Source of the DNA: CAMDTE01 sp034679985
Lineage (GTDB): Bacteria > Bacteroidota > Bacteroidia > Flavobacteriales > Schleiferiaceae
Direction: 5' to 3'
DNA: 22,499 nucleotides
Assembly: GCA_034679985.1 (NCBI GenBank)
Contig: JAXITR010000035.1
Coordinates: 1 to 22,499 of the forward strand
The notes beneath the pieces were generated by a model. The model was not told where the DNA came from. It ran no database searches and saw only the letters and a program-made list of their open reading frames with translations. Below, piece by piece: positions 21,495-22,499 of the stretch; position 1 is the first letter of the stretch, and each line of letters begins with the position of its first letter. Both the position numbers and the translations under genes were made by a program.

Positions 21495-22499
21495 CGGGTG
21501 GACTCTTTGGAAATTTCGTGAGCAACAACTTCTCCCGAAATGAGGCACGGCGGCACTCCGGGGCCCGGTGTAGTGAGTTGACCGGTGTAGTACAAGTTAC
21601 GAACTTTTTTCGCTTTCAATTTGGGCTTGAAAATAGCGGTTTGATCCAGTGTATTGGCCAAACCGTAGGCATTGCCCAAATGGGCGTTGTAGTCGTTGAC
21701 GAAATCCCGATAAGCATAGGATTTCTTAACGACCAAGTGTTCGCGAATGTCAACGCCTATATGCCCCAACAATCGTTCCGACACCAGGTCGAAGTAACGG
21801 TCCAACACTTCATCGGTATCTTCCAAGCCAGGTGCTGTAGGAATGAGGATGACTAGATTCTCACAACCTTCAGGCGCCGCCGAAGCATCGGTCTGACTGG
21901 CCGCACTGACGTAAAACATGGGCTTCTCCGGCCAACGGGGGTTGGTGTAGATGGCGTCCGCATGCGTGTCAAAATGCGCGTCGAAAAATAGTGCGTGGTG
22001 AGGCAAGTCAATCTTTCGATCCAATCCAATGTAGTACAGGATGCTGGAGGGAGCCATTTTGCGCGTGGCCCAGTATTTGGGCGTATAGTGCCTTTTGTCT
22101 GGCGGCAACAAGTGCTGATCAATGAAAGCATAATCCGCACCACCAACTACGTAGTTCGCTTCATAGGAACCTTTCGTGGTGTTGACGGCCGTGATGTTGG
22201 CGCCGTCAAATGAAAAACCAGTGACTTCATGCTCCAGCTTTAGGGAAACACCCAATTCCTCGGCAAGCGAAACCATGGCCCGAACCACACTGTACATTCC
22301 ACCCTCTGGGTACCAAGTCCCCAAAACGCGATCGGCGTAATTCATTAAGGAGTACAAGGCCGGTGTATTCTGCGGAACGGCTCCCAAGAACAATACCGGG
22401 AATTCCATCAACTGCCGGAGTTGGGGATTTTTAAAGTTTTGATTTATGACGGAACGAATATTTCGCAACAAATCAAGCTGAAATAGACCTTTTAGAACC
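21491..22499 (-). CDS. crtI: Phytoene desaturase, C-terminal part (cut by window edge)
   Basis: The frame is open from the right edge to the stop at 21491, about 335 residues of an expected 490. It lacks the N-terminal FAD-binding domain, which lies beyond the window. FKNPQLRQLMEFPVLFLG and the PALYSLMNYADRVLGTWYPEGG region are characteristic of CrtI-type desaturases, as are NYVVGGADYAF, LPPDKRHYTP, DAIYTNPRWPEKPMFYVS and the C-terminal YYTGQLTTPGPGVPPCLISGEVVA with the second FAD-contact segment. It desaturates phytoene toward lycopene; the exact number of steps cannot be read from this. It is translationally coupled to crtB. The operon promoter is outside the window. Confidence 0.95.
   Translation of the reverse strand, partial: VLKGLFQLDLLRNIRSVINQNFKNPQLRQLMEFPVLFLGAVPQNTPALYSLMNYADRVLGTWYPEGGMYSVVRAMVSLAEELGVSLKLEHEVTGFSFDGANITAVNTTKGSYEANYVVGGADYAFIDQHLLPPDKRHYTPKYWATRKMAPSSILYYIGLDRKIDLPHHALFFDAHFDTHADAIYTNPRWPEKPMFYVSAASQTDASAAPEGCENLVILIPTAPGLEDTDEVLDRYFDLVSERLLGHIGVDIREHLVVKKSYAYRDFVNDYNAHLGNAYGLANTLDQTAIFKPKLKAKKVRNLYYTGQLTTPGPGVPPCLISGEVVAHEISKESTR

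Noticed and set aside
1..22499. CRISPR arrays, transposons, tRNA/rRNA genes, integrases, phage genes
   Set aside because: No regularly spaced repeats, no transposase or integrase motifs, no cloverleaf or rRNA-like sequence recognised; codon use and gene order look like core chromosome.

Overview
The window looks like a chromosomal segment of a Bacteroidota bacterium, most likely Flavobacteriales (a Cryomorphaceae/Schleiferiaceae-like marine or freshwater lineage is a guess). Three things point there. Most genes have no Shine-Dalgarno sequence. The Bacteroidota -7 promoter element TAnnTTTG stands before nearly every transcription unit. Several gene families are typical of the phylum: the BatA-N protein next to a degenerate dihydroorotase, a conserved protein of about 470 aa, and a bifunctional Rel of about 735 aa. 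Coding density is very high, there is no gene-free stretch over about 115 bp, and I see no RNA gene, insertion sequence or CRISPR array.

Layout. 1-317 (-): 5' part of a sulfotransferase cut by the left edge. 413-847 (+): NfeD-like membrane protein, then a bidirectional terminator. 926-2200 (-): glyA, divergent from 2238-3524 (+) fumarylacetoacetase. 3512-5720 (+): a Rel/SpoT (p)ppGpp gene broken by two in-frame TAA codons and a +1 frameshift. 5717-8533 (-): ffh-folD-queE operon, preceded by a pirin gene (8589-9329) and a secreted Cys-rich PDZ protein (9385-10131). 10244-15526 (+): ABC ATPase, MacB-type permease, DUF3299-like exported protein, BatA-domain protein and a dihydroorotase-like protein. 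15557-16330 (-) PhnP-like phosphodiesterase and 16360-17781 (+) a conserved protein of unknown function diverge from start codons 30 bp apart. 17751-22499 (-): crtI (partial)-crtB-idi-PTPS/queD-folE-phr.

How genes work together. The right-hand operon joins carotenoid synthesis (isoprenoid isomerase, phytoene synthase and desaturase), pterin synthesis and CPD photolyase, and reads as a light-damage defence unit. The ABC-permease-DUF3299 trio looks like a small envelope transport module, possibly for a metal, with a divergent Cys-rich periplasmic protein beside it. The central (-) operon is housekeeping: signal recognition particle, one-carbon folate metabolism and 7-deazaguanine synthesis.

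The two most notable observations are the triply interrupted rel gene among otherwise intact neighbours, and a recurring TAnnTTTG-N4/5-ATG arrangement at six starts that predicts leaderless mRNAs. I found no clearly new multi-gene system.
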